Origin: an uncultured SAR86 cluster bacterium
Lineage (GTDB): Bacteria > Pseudomonadota > Gammaproteobacteria > Magnimaribacterales > D2472
Assembly: GCA_902591565.1 (NCBI GenBank)
Contig: CACJBC010000007.1
Location: forward strand, 1 to 49,238
Reading direction: 5' to 3'
Length of the DNA stretch: 49,238 nt
Part shown: positions 28,036-37,454 of the stretch, piece by piece
Position numbering within the stretch: position 1 is the first letter of the stretch
How the letters are laid out: each line of letters opens with the position of its first letter
The notes under the pieces: model-generated
What the model was told of the DNA's origin: nothing
Seen by the model: the letters and a program-made list of their open reading frames with translations, nothing else
The model's database searches: none
Position numbers and translations under genes: made by a program

Positions 28036-29115
28036 TTAAAAAGTCTTACAAATAACTCCGCCGCCCAGACATATTTCATTATCATAGAATACTGCTGATT
28101 GACCTGGTGCAATTGCTCTAATCGATTCTTCGAATGTAACCTTATATTCATTAGATGATTTCTCGATAGTGCAGTTAACAGGAGTGTGTTGATGCCTTAC
28201 TTGAACACTACATTTAATTGGATATTTATAGTTAATATCATTTATATAATTTATATCTTCAACATATAGACCTTTATTCATAAGTAATTTGTTATCTCCA
28301 CCTTGACATACATATATTTCATTTTTTGGTATATCTTTTTTATATACATACCATGGGAGTTCTTCTTTGCCCTTAACACCGCCAATCATAAGACCTTGTC
28401 TTTGACCTTGGGTGTATAAAATTGACCCTTGATGTTGACCAATGATGTTGTCATTTTCATCTTTAATGTCACCTTTTTTAAATTCAATAAAACGACTTAA
28501 GAAATCTTTTAGATTTTTTTCACCAACAAAACATATACCAACAGAATCTTTTTTATTAGCTGTAACTAAGTCATTTTTAAGAGCGATGTTTCTTACTTCT
28601 GATTTTGTTAAATTCTCTAAAGGGAAGAGGCATTTAGAAAACTCTTTTTCTGATACTTCATGTAGAAAATATGTTTGATCTTTATTAATATCTTTTGCTC
28701 TTGATAGAAAGTTTCTACCATCTTTATTTATTATCTTTGCATAATGGCCTGTAGCTATGAAGTCTGCTCCTATTTCAAATGCATAATCTAAAAATGATTT
28801 AAATTTTATTTCTCTATTACATAAAATATCAGGATTAGGCGTCCTGCCTTTCTCATGTTCACATAAAAAATTAGTAAATACTCTATCCCAATATTCATCT
28901 GAAAAATTTGCCTTATGTAATGGTATGTCTAATTTATCGCAGACTTTAGATGCATCCTCAAAGTCAATTTCTGATGTACAAACCTCACCTGGCTCAGATT
29001 GCCAATTTTTCATAAATAAGCCTTTAACATCATATCCTGCTTCTTTAAGCAAATAAGCAGAAACAGAAGAATCAACCCCTCCCGAAAGTCCTACAACTAC
29101 TGTTTTTTTTCCCAT
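28036..29115 (-). CDS. mnmA: tRNA-specific 2-thiouridylase
   Basis: Makes 2-thiouridine at wobble position 34 of tRNAs for Lys, Glu and Gln. It has the PP-loop [11 protein letters not shown] near the N-terminus, the first active-site Cys in [12 protein letters not shown] and the second in [12 protein letters not shown]. The 359 aa length is normal. It is transcribed away from icd and is followed by purB, matching a frequent gammaproteobacterial neighbourhood. On the minus strand, TATAAT lies about 25 bases before the ATG. Confidence 0.96.
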   Translation of the reverse strand: MGKKTVVVGLSGGVDSSVSAYLLKEAGYDVKGLFMKNWQSEPGEVCTSEIDFEDASKVCDKLDIPLHKANFSDEYWDRVFTNFLCEHEKGRTPNPDILCNREIKFKSFLDYAFEIGADFIATGHYAKIINKDGRNFLSRAKDINKDQTYFLHEVSEKEFSKCLFPLENLTKSEVRNIALKNDLVTANKKDSVGICFVGEKNLKDFLSRFIEFKKGDIKDENDNIIGQHQGSILYTQGQRQGLMIGGVKGKEELPWYVYKKDIPKNEIYVCQGGDNKLLMNKGLYVEDINYINDINYKYPIKCSVQVRHQHTPVNCTIEKSSNEYKVTFEESIRAIAPGQSAVFYDNEICLGGGVICKTF

Positions 29116-29211
29116 ATTCTTTATTTTTATGCATATTATATTGCATTATTTAATAGTATAATAACGCCGTTTTTCTATCTAATTAATCTTACTACAGGGA
29201 TCGGTAAACAA

Positions 29212-30465
29212 ATGAAATTCAACAAAATAAAAGAACCTAAAAGTGGAGAAAAAATATCTTATAACAATGGAGTGCTTACCGTTCCTGATAATCCAATAAT
29301 TCCATACATTGAAGGCGATGGCATAGGTGTAGATATTACCCCAGCTATGCTTAATGCGGTAAATAGTGCAGTAAAAATTGCTTATAATGGCAAAAGAAAA
29401 ATTGAATGGATGGAAGTATATTGTGGTGAGAAATCAACAAAGGTTTATGAAAAAGACACTTGGCTACCAGATGAAACAATAGACGCCTTAAAAGAATATG
29501 TAGTAAGTATAAAAGGTCCTTTAACAACTCCTGTTGGAGGAGGTATACGATCTCTTAATGTTTCCTTAAGACAGATTTTAGATTTATATGTTTGCTTAAG
29601 GCCGATTAGATATTTTGAAGGTGTTCCATCGCCAGTAAAGAGACCTCAAGATACAGATATGATTATTTTTAGAGAAAACTCAGAAGATATTTATGCTGGT
29701 ATAGAATTTAAAGCTGAATCAGAAGAATCCAAGAAAATTGTAAAAACTCTCGAGGATGATTTTGGTATTGTACAGATTAGATTTCCAGAGACCGTTGGAA
29801 TTGGCGTAAAACCAATCTCTAAGGAGGGCACAGAGAGACTTGTTAAGAAAGCTATAAACTACGCAATTGATAATGACAGAAGTTCAGTCACCCTTGTACA
29901 TAAAGGGAACATAATGAAATATACAGAAGGCGCATTTAGAGACTGGGGTTATGAACTTTCAAAATCTGCTTATAACGCAGAAGATTTAGATGGTGGACCA
30001 TGGCAGGTAATAAAGAACCCTAAAAATGGTAAAAGTATTGTCATTAACGATGTAATTTGTGATGCTTTTTTACAACAAATCTTACTAAGACCTAAAGACT
30101 ATGATGTTATCGCTACCATGAATCTAAATGGTGATTATATATCTGATGCTTTAGCTGCATGCGTTGGAGGTATTGGTATTGCGCCTGGTGCTAATCTATC
30201 AGATGAATATGCTGTTTTTGAAGCAACACATGGTACTGCACCAAAATACGCAGGCCAGGATAAAGTTAATCCTGGAAGTTTAATACTCTCAGCTGAGATG
30301 ATGTTAAGACATATGGGTTGGACTGAAGCAGCTGATTTAATTATAAGTTCAATGGAAAAAACCATCCTTGCAAAAAAGGTAACCTATGATTTTGAGCGAA
30401 TGATGGATGGTGCAGATCTAGTATCCTGCTCAGGTTTTGCTGAAGAGATGGTTAAAAGGATGTAA
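29212..30465 (+). CDS. icd: NADP-dependent isocitrate dehydrogenase
   Basis: TCA-cycle enzyme, isocitrate to 2-oxoglutarate. The dimeric E. coli-type sequence shows [13 protein letters not shown], containing the Ser that AceK phosphorylates in E. coli, then [13 protein letters not shown] and [17 protein letters not shown]. The coenzyme region around [17 protein letters not shown] fits the NADP type. It is 417 aa long. The stop overlaps the clpS ATG as TAATG. No aceK is seen in the window, so phosphorylation control is not established. Confidence 0.96.
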   Translation: MKFNKIKEPKSGEKISYNNGVLTVPDNPIIPYIEGDGIGVDITPAMLNAVNSAVKIAYNGKRKIEWMEVYCGEKSTKVYEKDTWLPDETIDALKEYVVSIKGPLTTPVGGGIRSLNVSLRQILDLYVCLRPIRYFEGVPSPVKRPQDTDMIIFRENSEDIYAGIEFKAESEESKKIVKTLEDDFGIVQIRFPETVGIGVKPISKEGTERLVKKAINYAIDNDRSSVTLVHKGNIMKYTEGAFRDWGYELSKSAYNAEDLDGGPWQVIKNPKNGKSIVINDVICDAFLQQILLRPKDYDVIATMNLNGDYISDALAACVGGIGIAPGANLSDEYAVFEATHGTAPKYAGQDKVNPGSLILSAEMMLRHMGWTEAADLIISSMEKTILAKKVTYDFERMMDGADLVSCSGFAEEMVKRM

Positions 30466-30803
30466 TGATAAGGTTATCCAAAGAGACCATAGATGCATCA
30501 AATGATTTAGGATCAGCAGTATTAGAAAAAGATCCAGAACTAAAAGAACCTCCCTTATATCAAGTAATATTAATTAATGACGATTACACTCCCATGGAGT
30601 TTGTTGTCTATGTTCTTCAAACAGTTTTTAACCATACTCATGAAAAATCTACACAAATAATGATGGCCGTTCATACAAAAGGAAAGGGTGTTTGTGGTAT
30701 ATTTTCAAAAGAGATTGCTGAGATGATGTCATATGAAGTTAATAATATGGCAAAACATCACAATCATCCTTTATTGAGTGAAATAGAACCATTAACTGAT
30801 TAA
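30465..30803 (+). CDS. clpS: ATP-dependent Clp protease adaptor
   Basis: A 112-residue adaptor that brings N-degron substrates to ClpA. The core YQVILINDDYTPMEFVVYVL contains the substrate-pocket Asn-Asp-Asp, followed by the HTKGKGVCG and AEMMSYEV blocks. The N-terminal 30 residues are the flexible tail. It is fused translationally to icd (1-base overlap) and lies 2 bases before clpA. Confidence 0.96.
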   Translation: MIRLSKETIDASNDLGSAVLEKDPELKEPPLYQVILINDDYTPMEFVVYVLQTVFNHTHEKSTQIMMAVHTKGKGVCGIFSKEIAEMMSYEVNNMAKHHNHPLLSEIEPLTD

Positions 30804-30805
30804 AT

Positions 30806-33049
30806 ATGTTTAGTAAAGATTTAGAAGTTTCAATTGCCAATCTTTTTGATAAGGCACAAGAAATAAATATTCAATATCTGACTGTTGAACATCTATTTTT
30901 GATGATTCTCAATGATTATGATGTAAAAGATTTTATTGAAGCTCAAAATGTTAGTGTTGATGCGTTAAAGGATGAGCTTAATGAGCATTTAAAAAAATCT
31001 ATTATTATGAGAACTGATAATCAAAAAGCCGTGCAACCAACACTTGGTTTTCAGAGAGTTCTACAAAGAGCTGTTTTTCATATTCAATCATCTGGAAAAG
31101 GGGTAGTGAAGCCAATAAATATTTTAGTTGCGATATTTTCAGAAAAGGAATCAAGATCGGTATATATTCTAAATAAAAACAATATTAACAGACTCGATGT
31201 TGTCACGTTTATTTCTCACGGTCCATCAGAAAAGAAAACAAGTGACAGCATCACTGCAAATGAAGAAAATATCGAAGCAGAAAATATTAAAACAGAAGAA
31301 AGTCCTTATTTAATTAATTTAAATAATTTAGTTAATGAAGATAAGATTGATAATTTAATTGGAAGAACAAAAGAAGTTGATAGATTAATTCAAATTTTAT
31401 CAAGAAGAACAAAGAATAATCCACTGCTCGTTGGAGAATCAGGGGTAGGGAAGACTGCAATCGCTGAAGGTCTTGCATATTTAATAGTAAATAATAAAGT
31501 CCCTAACATTCTTAATGAGTCAATAATATATTCATTGGATATAGCTGCTTTAATTGCTGGTACGAAATACAGAGGTGACTTTGAAAAAAGATTGAAAGAA
31601 GTTTTAAAATTTTTAGAAACTAAAGATAAGGCAATTTTATTTATAGATGAAATACATACCATAATAGGTGCTGGCTCTGCTTCAGGTGGATCTCTAGATG
31701 TTTCTAATCTTCTAAAACCTGCGCTTGGTAAAGGTACCTTAAGATGTATTGGCTCGACAACATTTCAAGAATACAGGGGTATTTTTCATCAAAATCAAGC
31801 TTTATCAAGAAGATTCCAAAAAATTGATATTATTGAGCCATCTTTTGATGAGTGTATTGAGATAATTAATGGCATTAAAAATATTTATGAAGAATACCAT
31901 AATGTGTCCTATACCAATGAGGCAATTAAAGCTTCTGTAGATCTATCATCAAAATATATCAATGAAAGATTTCTACCTGATAAAGCAATTGATGTTATAG
32001 ATGAAACTGGGGCTATGTTGAATATAGCTAGAAAAAATAATAAAAATATTGCCGTAAACCAGTCAGATATAGAAAAAACTATATCTAAGATTACCAAAAT
32101 ACCAGAACAAAATATAACTGTCTCAGATAAGAAAGATCTTAAAAACTTAGAAGAAAATCTAAAAAGAGTTATTTTTGGTCAAGATCTTGCTGTGGAAACT
32201 TTAGCTAATGCTATAAAACTCTCACGTGTTGGTCTTAGAGATGATAATAAAACTATAGGTTCATTTTTATTTACTGGTCCTACTGGGGTGGGTAAAACAG
32301 AAATATCTAAACAGTTATCTGAGATTATGGGTATAGATCTTATTAGATTTGATATGAGTGAATATATGGAAAGACATACTGTCTCAAGGCTCATAGGAGC
32401 TCCTCCTGGATATGTTGGATTTGATCAAGGTGGTTTGCTCACTGAAGCAATTGTTAAATCACCACATTGTGTTCTGTTATTAGATGAAATTGAAAAAGCG
32501 CATCCTGATATTTTTAATATTCTCCTTCAAGTAATGGATGCTGGCGTTTTAACTGACAATAACGGAAGAAAAGCTGATTTTAGAAACGTAATTTTAATCA
32601 TGACAACTAATATTGGTGCTGAATTATTAGCAAAAAGAAATATTGGATTTAGTACATCTTCTAATGAATCAGATGCCATGAATTCACTTAATAAACTTTT
32701 TACACCTGAATTCAGAAATAGATTAGATGAAACAATTCAATTTAATTACCTAGAAAAATCAATTATCTTATCTATTGTTGATAAATTCCTTACAAAACTT
32801 CAGGCTCAATTGGATAAAAGAAATGTTGAAATTGTTGTAACAAAGGCTGTTATTAACTGGATAGCAGATAACGGTTATGATAAAGAGATGGGCGCAAGAC
32901 CTATGGAAAGATTTATTTCTAAAAATATTAAAAAACCATTGGTTGATAAATTATTATTTGGTAATTTAAAATCTGGCGGCCAAATAAAATTAGATATAGT
33001 TAATGGATCTTTAAAATTTAAAGAAATTAAAGATAAGATAAAAGTTTAA
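30806..33049 (+). CDS. clpA: ATP-dependent Clp protease ATP-binding subunit
   Basis: AAA+ unfoldase that feeds ClpP. The 747-residue order is the N-domain (about 1-145), which binds ClpS, then AAA1 with Walker A GESGVGKTA and Walker B LFIDEIH, and AAA2 with GPTGVGKTE and LLLDEIEKAH. The ClpP-docking loop appears as IGF in RNIGFSTSS. It lacks the ClpB-type coiled coil. ClpP itself is not in the window. It ends facing cysK. Confidence 0.96.
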   Translation: MFSKDLEVSIANLFDKAQEINIQYLTVEHLFLMILNDYDVKDFIEAQNVSVDALKDELNEHLKKSIIMRTDNQKAVQPTLGFQRVLQRAVFHIQSSGKGVVKPINILVAIFSEKESRSVYILNKNNINRLDVVTFISHGPSEKKTSDSITANEENIEAENIKTEESPYLINLNNLVNEDKIDNLIGRTKEVDRLIQILSRRTKNNPLLVGESGVGKTAIAEGLAYLIVNNKVPNILNESIIYSLDIAALIAGTKYRGDFEKRLKEVLKFLETKDKAILFIDEIHTIIGAGSASGGSLDVSNLLKPALGKGTLRCIGSTTFQEYRGIFHQNQALSRRFQKIDIIEPSFDECIEIINGIKNIYEEYHNVSYTNEAIKASVDLSSKYINERFLPDKAIDVIDETGAMLNIARKNNKNIAVNQSDIEKTISKITKIPEQNITVSDKKDLKNLEENLKRVIFGQDLAVETLANAIKLSRVGLRDDNKTIGSFLFTGPTGVGKTEISKQLSEIMGIDLIRFDMSEYMERHTVSRLIGAPPGYVGFDQGGLLTEAIVKSPHCVLLLDEIEKAHPDIFNILLQVMDAGVLTDNNGRKADFRNVILIMTTNIGAELLAKRNIGFSTSSNESDAMNSLNKLFTPEFRNRLDETIQFNYLEKSIILSIVDKFLTKLQAQLDKRNVEIVVTKAVINWIADNGYDKEMGARPMERFISKNIKKPLVDKLLFGNLKSGGQIKLDIVNGSLKFKEIKDKIKV

Positions 33050-33064
33050 ATCTTTATAATCTTC

Positions 33065-34108
33065 TTATACTGACTCGCTGTAGGCGGGCGTTGAATTTAA
33101 AATCTCAATTTCAGAACTATTCATATCTGGAGATATCTCTTCAAACAAAACACTGGATAAATACCTTTCTGCTGTATCAGCAAGCATACACAGAATTGTA
33201 GATCCTTTTGGTGCTTTATTAGCAACTTCCATCGCCACCGCAAATGTCGATCCACCAGAGATACCAGTTAATATACCTTCGTGAGCTGCAAGTTTTTGCG
33301 ACCATTTAATTCCATCCGCTCCAGCCACAGGTATTATTTCATCTATAAATTTATTATCTATAGCTTCCTGCAAAACAAGCGGAATAAAATCAGTTGTCCA
33401 GCCTTGTATTGGATGAGGATTCCAATCAGGATGTGAGACAGCAGGAGCACCATCATCGGTTCTTTCTTGATTTGTCCCCTTAGCAACAAGAGGTGCAACA
33501 TCAGGCTCAGCCATGATTAGTTTTGTATTTGGCATTGATTTTTTTAAAACTCTTGCTACACCTGAAAAGGTACCGCCAGTTCCATAACCAGAAACCCAAT
33601 AATCTAAACCTAAATCTTTAAAATCTGAGAGTATTTCTTCACCGGTAGTGCTCTCATGAATATTTGCATTAGCTTCATTTTCAAATTGTCTAGCATAAAA
33701 CCATCCGTTTTGATCAGCTAATTCTTTTGCCTTTTTATAAGCACCAGAACCAGCCTCAGGAGCTGGCGTGATAATAACCTTGGCACCAAGAAACCTCATC
33801 ATTTTTCTTCTTTCAATAGATGCACTTTCAGGCATTGTAATAACACATGGATAATTTTTTGCAGCACATACAAATGCAAGGCCAATTCCAGTATTACCAC
33901 TTGTGGCTTCAACAACTGTTTGTCCTGGTTTTAAAACCCCTTGTTTTTCAGCCTCATCAATTATGCTAAAAGCTAGCCTATCTTTAACGGATGATGCAGG
34001 GTTAAAAAACTCTGGTTTAACATATAAATCAATCCCTTCAGGAGCTAAATTATTAATTTTTACTACAGGAGTGTTCCCTACTGTATTTAGTATGCTGTTA
34101 TAAATCAT
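33065..34108 (-). CDS. cysK: Cysteine synthase (O-acetylserine sulfhydrylase)
   Basis: PLP enzyme that makes cysteine from O-acetylserine and sulfide. Lys42 in PASSVKDR is the PLP lysine. TSGNTGIGLA binds substrate, and YGTGGTFSG is the PLP-phosphate loop. The 347-residue length exceeds E. coli CysK (323) by a C-terminal extension ending AYSESV. CysK is more likely than CysM or cystathionine beta-synthase, but these are close relatives. Confidence 0.9.
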   Translation of the reverse strand: MIYNSILNTVGNTPVVKINNLAPEGIDLYVKPEFFNPASSVKDRLAFSIIDEAEKQGVLKPGQTVVEATSGNTGIGLAFVCAAKNYPCVITMPESASIERRKMMRFLGAKVIITPAPEAGSGAYKKAKELADQNGWFYARQFENEANANIHESTTGEEILSDFKDLGLDYWVSGYGTGGTFSGVARVLKKSMPNTKLIMAEPDVAPLVAKGTNQERTDDGAPAVSHPDWNPHPIQGWTTDFIPLVLQEAIDNKFIDEIIPVAGADGIKWSQKLAAHEGILTGISGGSTFAVAMEVANKAPKGSTILCMLADTAERYLSSVLFEEISPDMNSSEIEILNSTPAYSESV

Positions 34109-34216
34109 GGTTGACTAAATAATAAAAAAAATGATTCTATCATATTAATTTTTAATTTAAATTAATAACATATCTTTATTTTTTAAATATAAAAAATTTA
34201 CATTTTTGTAATGAAT

Positions 34217-34245
34217 ATGACACATATTTTAAGAATATATATATT
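34217..34245 (+). promoter_or_regulatory. Promoter for the two exported proteins
   Basis: ATGACA (34217-34222) and TATATT (34240-34245) are spaced by 17 bases, each matching 5 of 6 consensus bases. The predicted leader is about 27 bases and carries AGAGGG as ribosome binding site before the ATG at 34279. Confidence 0.5.
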
Positions 34246-34278
34246 AATATAAGTTGTTAATCTATAGAGGGAAAAATT

Positions 34279-35019
34279 ATGTATAAAAATTTATTATCAA
34301 TTATTGTTGTTGGATCTTTTTTATTATTCAACACATCAATTTCAGCAAATTCTGAAAAAATAGAGAGTGATGGAACAGTAGCTGAATTTAATTACTTTAC
34401 TGTTACAGATCCATCTAGTTTTATGAAAGCTCTTAATGATTTTGATAATTCAGAATGTGCTAAAAGTTGGAGAAATGAATCTGGAGCTGATATTAGCCTG
34501 TGGGCTATTAGAGGTTCAGGAAATAGTCATTTTATCTTAGTAGTTTATGAAAATTGGGATCAAATGCAAAAAGGAAGAGCTATATTTACATCATGTAAAG
34601 AATCAGCAAAGATGATCAAAAGCTTTCAAAAATCAACAGATACAGATAGATCATGGAACTGGGTCTCTGAAAATGTATTATCAGGAAGGAATTGGCAATC
34701 TAATACTGTTTTTGCAAAATTTAATTTTAAAGTTCAAGAGGGTAGTGAGTCAGAATATGTCAGTGCATGGAAACAGTTAATGAGATCACAAATAAATAAT
34801 ATACCTGGATCATTTGGACTTAATGTTATTCCTTATGGAAATAGATACACATCACATATGGTATATTTCGGAGCTGATTCAATGACAGATCTCTCTCAAT
34901 CACTTGCAAAAGTTCGATCAACATCAGATTTTGCAGATTTTGCTAAAATTGCTAAAGATATAAGGGTAAATGTAAATACAGAATTAGTTCAATTTGTAAA
35001 AAACTTTAATGGTGAATAA
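34279..35019 (+). CDS. Exported protein with duplicated alpha+beta domain
   Basis: I do not recognise a named family. The 246-residue product has a signal peptide (about 1-24, ending SISA). The mature part looks like two halves, about 33-118 and 136-243. Each runs strand (AEFNYFTV / FAKFNFKV), helix (SSFMKALNDF / SEYVSAWKQL), then strands and a second helix, the order of dimeric alpha+beta barrel (ABM/NIPSNAP-like) folds. No metal or catalytic motif is obvious. The next gene, 24 bases on, seems built the same way, so the pair may act together in the periplasm. A strong AGAGGG ribosome binding site suggests good expression. Confidence 0.78.
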   Translation: MYKNLLSIIVVGSFLLFNTSISANSEKIESDGTVAEFNYFTVTDPSSFMKALNDFDNSECAKSWRNESGADISLWAIRGSGNSHFILVVYENWDQMQKGRAIFTSCKESAKMIKSFQKSTDTDRSWNWVSENVLSGRNWQSNTVFAKFNFKVQEGSESEYVSAWKQLMRSQINNIPGSFGLNVIPYGNRYTSHMVYFGADSMTDLSQSLAKVRSTSDFADFAKIAKDIRVNVNTELVQFVKNFNGE

Positions 35020-35043
35020 AAACTTTATTAATTAGGAGAAATA

Positions 35044-35733
35044 ATGAAAATAATAAAATCATTGTATTTATCAAGTATATTTTTTATAAGCACTAGCTTA
35101 TTTGCCACTGTTCCAGAAGGTGCATTCACAACACTTCATGTAAAAGCTAAAAATATAGATGCATATGTAAACTATATGAAAGAAAACACTGAAGCATTTA
35201 AGATGATTGGATCTGATGTCGCTGGAGTTTGTATTGTCAAGACTGGAAACGAATATCCTGGTGAAATGTTTGTTTGGAATGCATTCCCTAGTGTTGAAAA
35301 AGCATTTCAAACCTCTGAGCTATATGATCCTATGAATGCTTCTGAAGGCTTTAATAAACTCAGAATGCCTTTATATTCGGTAACTTGGAAACCTTTAAAA
35401 GAATTTGAGCTTAAGCCAGGATATGAAAGACTTTGGAGAATAAAAACTACTGATTCTAGAGCATTTGCAAAAGAAATGACTCGATTAGAAAAAGAAGTTC
35501 AGAAAGCTGGCCATGGTATGAGATTTGGTGTTTTTGAACCAATGGGTGGAGGTACTGAGGTAGTTCATTTAAGAGTAGTTACTGATACTGCCGCTGAAAG
35601 TGGTAAGGTTGTTGATGAATATTATGCAGGTGCCTCATATGGAAAAATATGGGACAACGCCTTTAAAAAATATGTTACAGAGGTAGTAAGAGAGACTACT
35701 GAATTTTGTAAAATAATTTATACAAAATCATAA
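35044..35733 (+). CDS. Exported protein, probable structural relative of its upstream neighbour
   Basis: A 229-residue exported protein with a signal peptide (about 1-21, ending SLFA). Two halves, about 25-115 and 123-225, each begin with a strand and helix (FTTLHVKAKNIDAYVNYMKE / ERLWRIKTTDSRAFAKEMTR), suggesting a tandem ferredoxin-like alpha+beta barrel. It has two cysteines, one in each half. It follows an AGGAGA ribosome binding site and ends at a strong terminator, so it closes a two-gene operon. Function is unknown. Confidence 0.78.
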   Translation: MKIIKSLYLSSIFFISTSLFATVPEGAFTTLHVKAKNIDAYVNYMKENTEAFKMIGSDVAGVCIVKTGNEYPGEMFVWNAFPSVEKAFQTSELYDPMNASEGFNKLRMPLYSVTWKPLKEFELKPGYERLWRIKTTDSRAFAKEMTRLEKEVQKAGHGMRFGVFEPMGGGTEVVHLRVVTDTAAESGKVVDEYYAGASYGKIWDNAFKKYVTEVVRETTEFCKIIYTKS

Positions 35734-35745
35734 GGTTATAAAAAG

Positions 35746-35771
35746 AAGAGGGCATATAGCCCTCTTTTTTT
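35746..35771. terminator. Bidirectional terminator
   Basis: AAGAGGGC (35746-35753), loop ATATA, GCCCTCTT (35759-35766), then a T run. On the minus strand the same stem is followed by TTCTTTTTAT. It serves both the exported-protein operon and the convergent small membrane protein gene. Confidence 0.85.
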
Positions 35772-35784
35772 GTTTGTAAGTTTA

Positions 35785-36165
35785 TTATTCTTTAACCCAA
35801 ACTAAAGCAAGTTGGAATACTAAGACAAATAACACAAAAATTGTTTGTACAGGTCCACCGACTATAAGTGGAGCATCTAAATATTCAGACATTCTATCGC
35901 CTGAAGCCGCACCCATGTCAACCAACAAAGCAACATTTGAATTTAATATTGCTCCACCGATTTGATTAACTTGGAACATAAAAGCAGCAACAAATACACA
36001 GAAAATTGATGTAAATAGTTTTCCTGCTAAGTTTACATTAGGATTGTTTCTAACATTATTGCACATTCTAAATGCTAGCCATGTCATTAAAACCATTCCT
36101 ACAAAGTACATAGAGTTTTGAATAAAACTTACTTGCATAAGATTTAATACTTGATATTCAGTCAT
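35785..36165 (-). CDS. Small three-helix membrane protein, paralog of the gene at 7686
   Basis: A 126-residue protein with hydrophobic segments at about 18-34, 48-75 and 102-124. It aligns without gaps with residues 24-78 of the 7686-8114 product, sharing N-x3-F-x2-MV-x2-W-x-A-x-R and N-x-IGG. The loop between helices 2 and 3 is again Asp/Gly-rich (MGAASGDRMSEYLD). The ribosome binding site AGGGAGA is strong and the gene has its own terminator. It lies convergent to the operon for two exported proteins of unknown function. No known family is recognised. Confidence 0.78.
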   Translation of the reverse strand: MTEYQVLNLMQVSFIQNSMYFVGMVLMTWLAFRMCNNVRNNPNVNLAGKLFTSIFCVFVAAFMFQVNQIGGAILNSNVALLVDMGAASGDRMSEYLDAPLIVGGPVQTIFVLFVLVFQLALVWVKE

Positions 36166-36263
36166 TTTTTCTCCCTATTAAAATTAACTAATATTGATAA
36201 TAATATAATTATGTTTAATTTTGTAACAAATATTTATTTATATAATAGATATAAAGATTTTAT

Positions 36264-37454
36264 TTAAAATCTACATGGTCTAAAATTTTTTAGTAAATTA
36301 TTATTAATATTCTCAGTAATTTCTTGTGCAACTATTTTACCTACTATTGGCCCAAGACTAATTCCGCTATGCATTGATGCTAAATATGAATCTTGATTAG
36401 AATTTATATAACCTATTATTGGTAGGCCATCTAAAGGAAGAGGCCTCCATCCAATATCAACAGATTCAACTTCAATTTCATCCATATTTTTTATAAATGA
36501 TTTTGCTTGTTCAAGAATTTTATTAACATGTTGATTGGCTAGCATTGATGACGGAAATTTTGATGGATAACCTTCTAGTCTGAGCTTATGGTTCTCAGGA
36601 GCACCATCCTGTTCACCAATTATTAGTCTTCCATCACTTTGTTGATGAATATGAATTCCAGGACCTACAATGATCTTATTAATAATATTCATATATGGTT
36701 TAGTTTTTATGATTATTCCTGCAGTAGGTTCTCTCAAAACTTTTTTATTAATTAATGAATTCGTATCTACGCCGGTTGCAAAAATTATTAAATTAGTTTC
36801 AATTTCGCCAAGAGAAGTATTAATAGATGATAATTTACCGTTTCTATAAATAGAATTTTGATAGGTACAATTATTTATAACTTTACCACCATTAAAAGAA
36901 GTTCTAGCTACTAAATTTTCAATTGTTTTAAGTGCATCTATTGCACCATCCTCAATAGAATAAACAATATTATTATTTTTATTAAAATCTATATTTGGTT
37001 CAAATGAAGATGCTTTTAAGTTATCAATAATTTCATGCTTTGAATACGAGGGGTATTTTAATAATTGATTTACATTATCTAATAATTTTTTATGCTTTTT
37101 AGTATCAACAAACCACTCTAATGAGCCATTCCACTTACTGGGAAAATCAATATATTTATATAGATCATTAAATGCACCTAATCCTAATTGTGACAAATAA
37201 TTATATGAATAAGGTTTTTTAGGGTATGTTGCATTAACCCAATTAAATGACTTACCGCTTGTTCCACTACCTGGTATAGATTTATCTATAATTGTTACAT
37301 TCTGTCCCAATCTTGATAGTTCATGTGCTATACATATCCCTACAATACCAGCTCCAACAACAGTTATTTTCTTATTATTTTTTTTACTCGCAGAAGCTAA
37401 TGGTGAGCATAAGGCTATTGTAGATAATAATTTAAGGAAATCCCTTCGTTGCAT
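36264..37454 (-). CDS. FAD-dependent amino-acid-oxidase-type oxidoreductase, exported (Tat-like signal)
   Basis: A 396-residue DadA/D-amino-acid-oxidase superfamily flavoprotein. The N-terminus QRRDFLKLLSTIALCSPLASA looks like a twin-arginine signal (RRxFLK plus hydrophobic stretch), so it is probably folded with FAD before export. The dinucleotide motif is VVGAGIVGICIAHELSRLGQ, and GWRPLPLDGLPIIG plus SGISLGPIVGKIVA near the end are typical of this superfamily. The substrate may be an amino acid or other amine; it cannot be fixed. Its ATG overlaps the stop of the oligopeptidase gene as TAATG, so peptide cleavage and amino-acid oxidation may be linked (inference). Confidence 0.85.
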   Translation of the reverse strand: MQRRDFLKLLSTIALCSPLASASKKNNKKITVVGAGIVGICIAHELSRLGQNVTIIDKSIPGSGTSGKSFNWVNATYPKKPYSYNYLSQLGLGAFNDLYKYIDFPSKWNGSLEWFVDTKKHKKLLDNVNQLLKYPSYSKHEIIDNLKASSFEPNIDFNKNNNIVYSIEDGAIDALKTIENLVARTSFNGGKVINNCTYQNSIYRNGKLSSINTSLGEIETNLIIFATGVDTNSLINKKVLREPTAGIIIKTKPYMNIINKIIVGPGIHIHQQSDGRLIIGEQDGAPENHKLRLEGYPSKFPSSMLANQHVNKILEQAKSFIKNMDEIEVESVDIGWRPLPLDGLPIIGYINSNQDSYLASMHSGISLGPIVGKIVAQEITENINNNLLKNFRPCRF

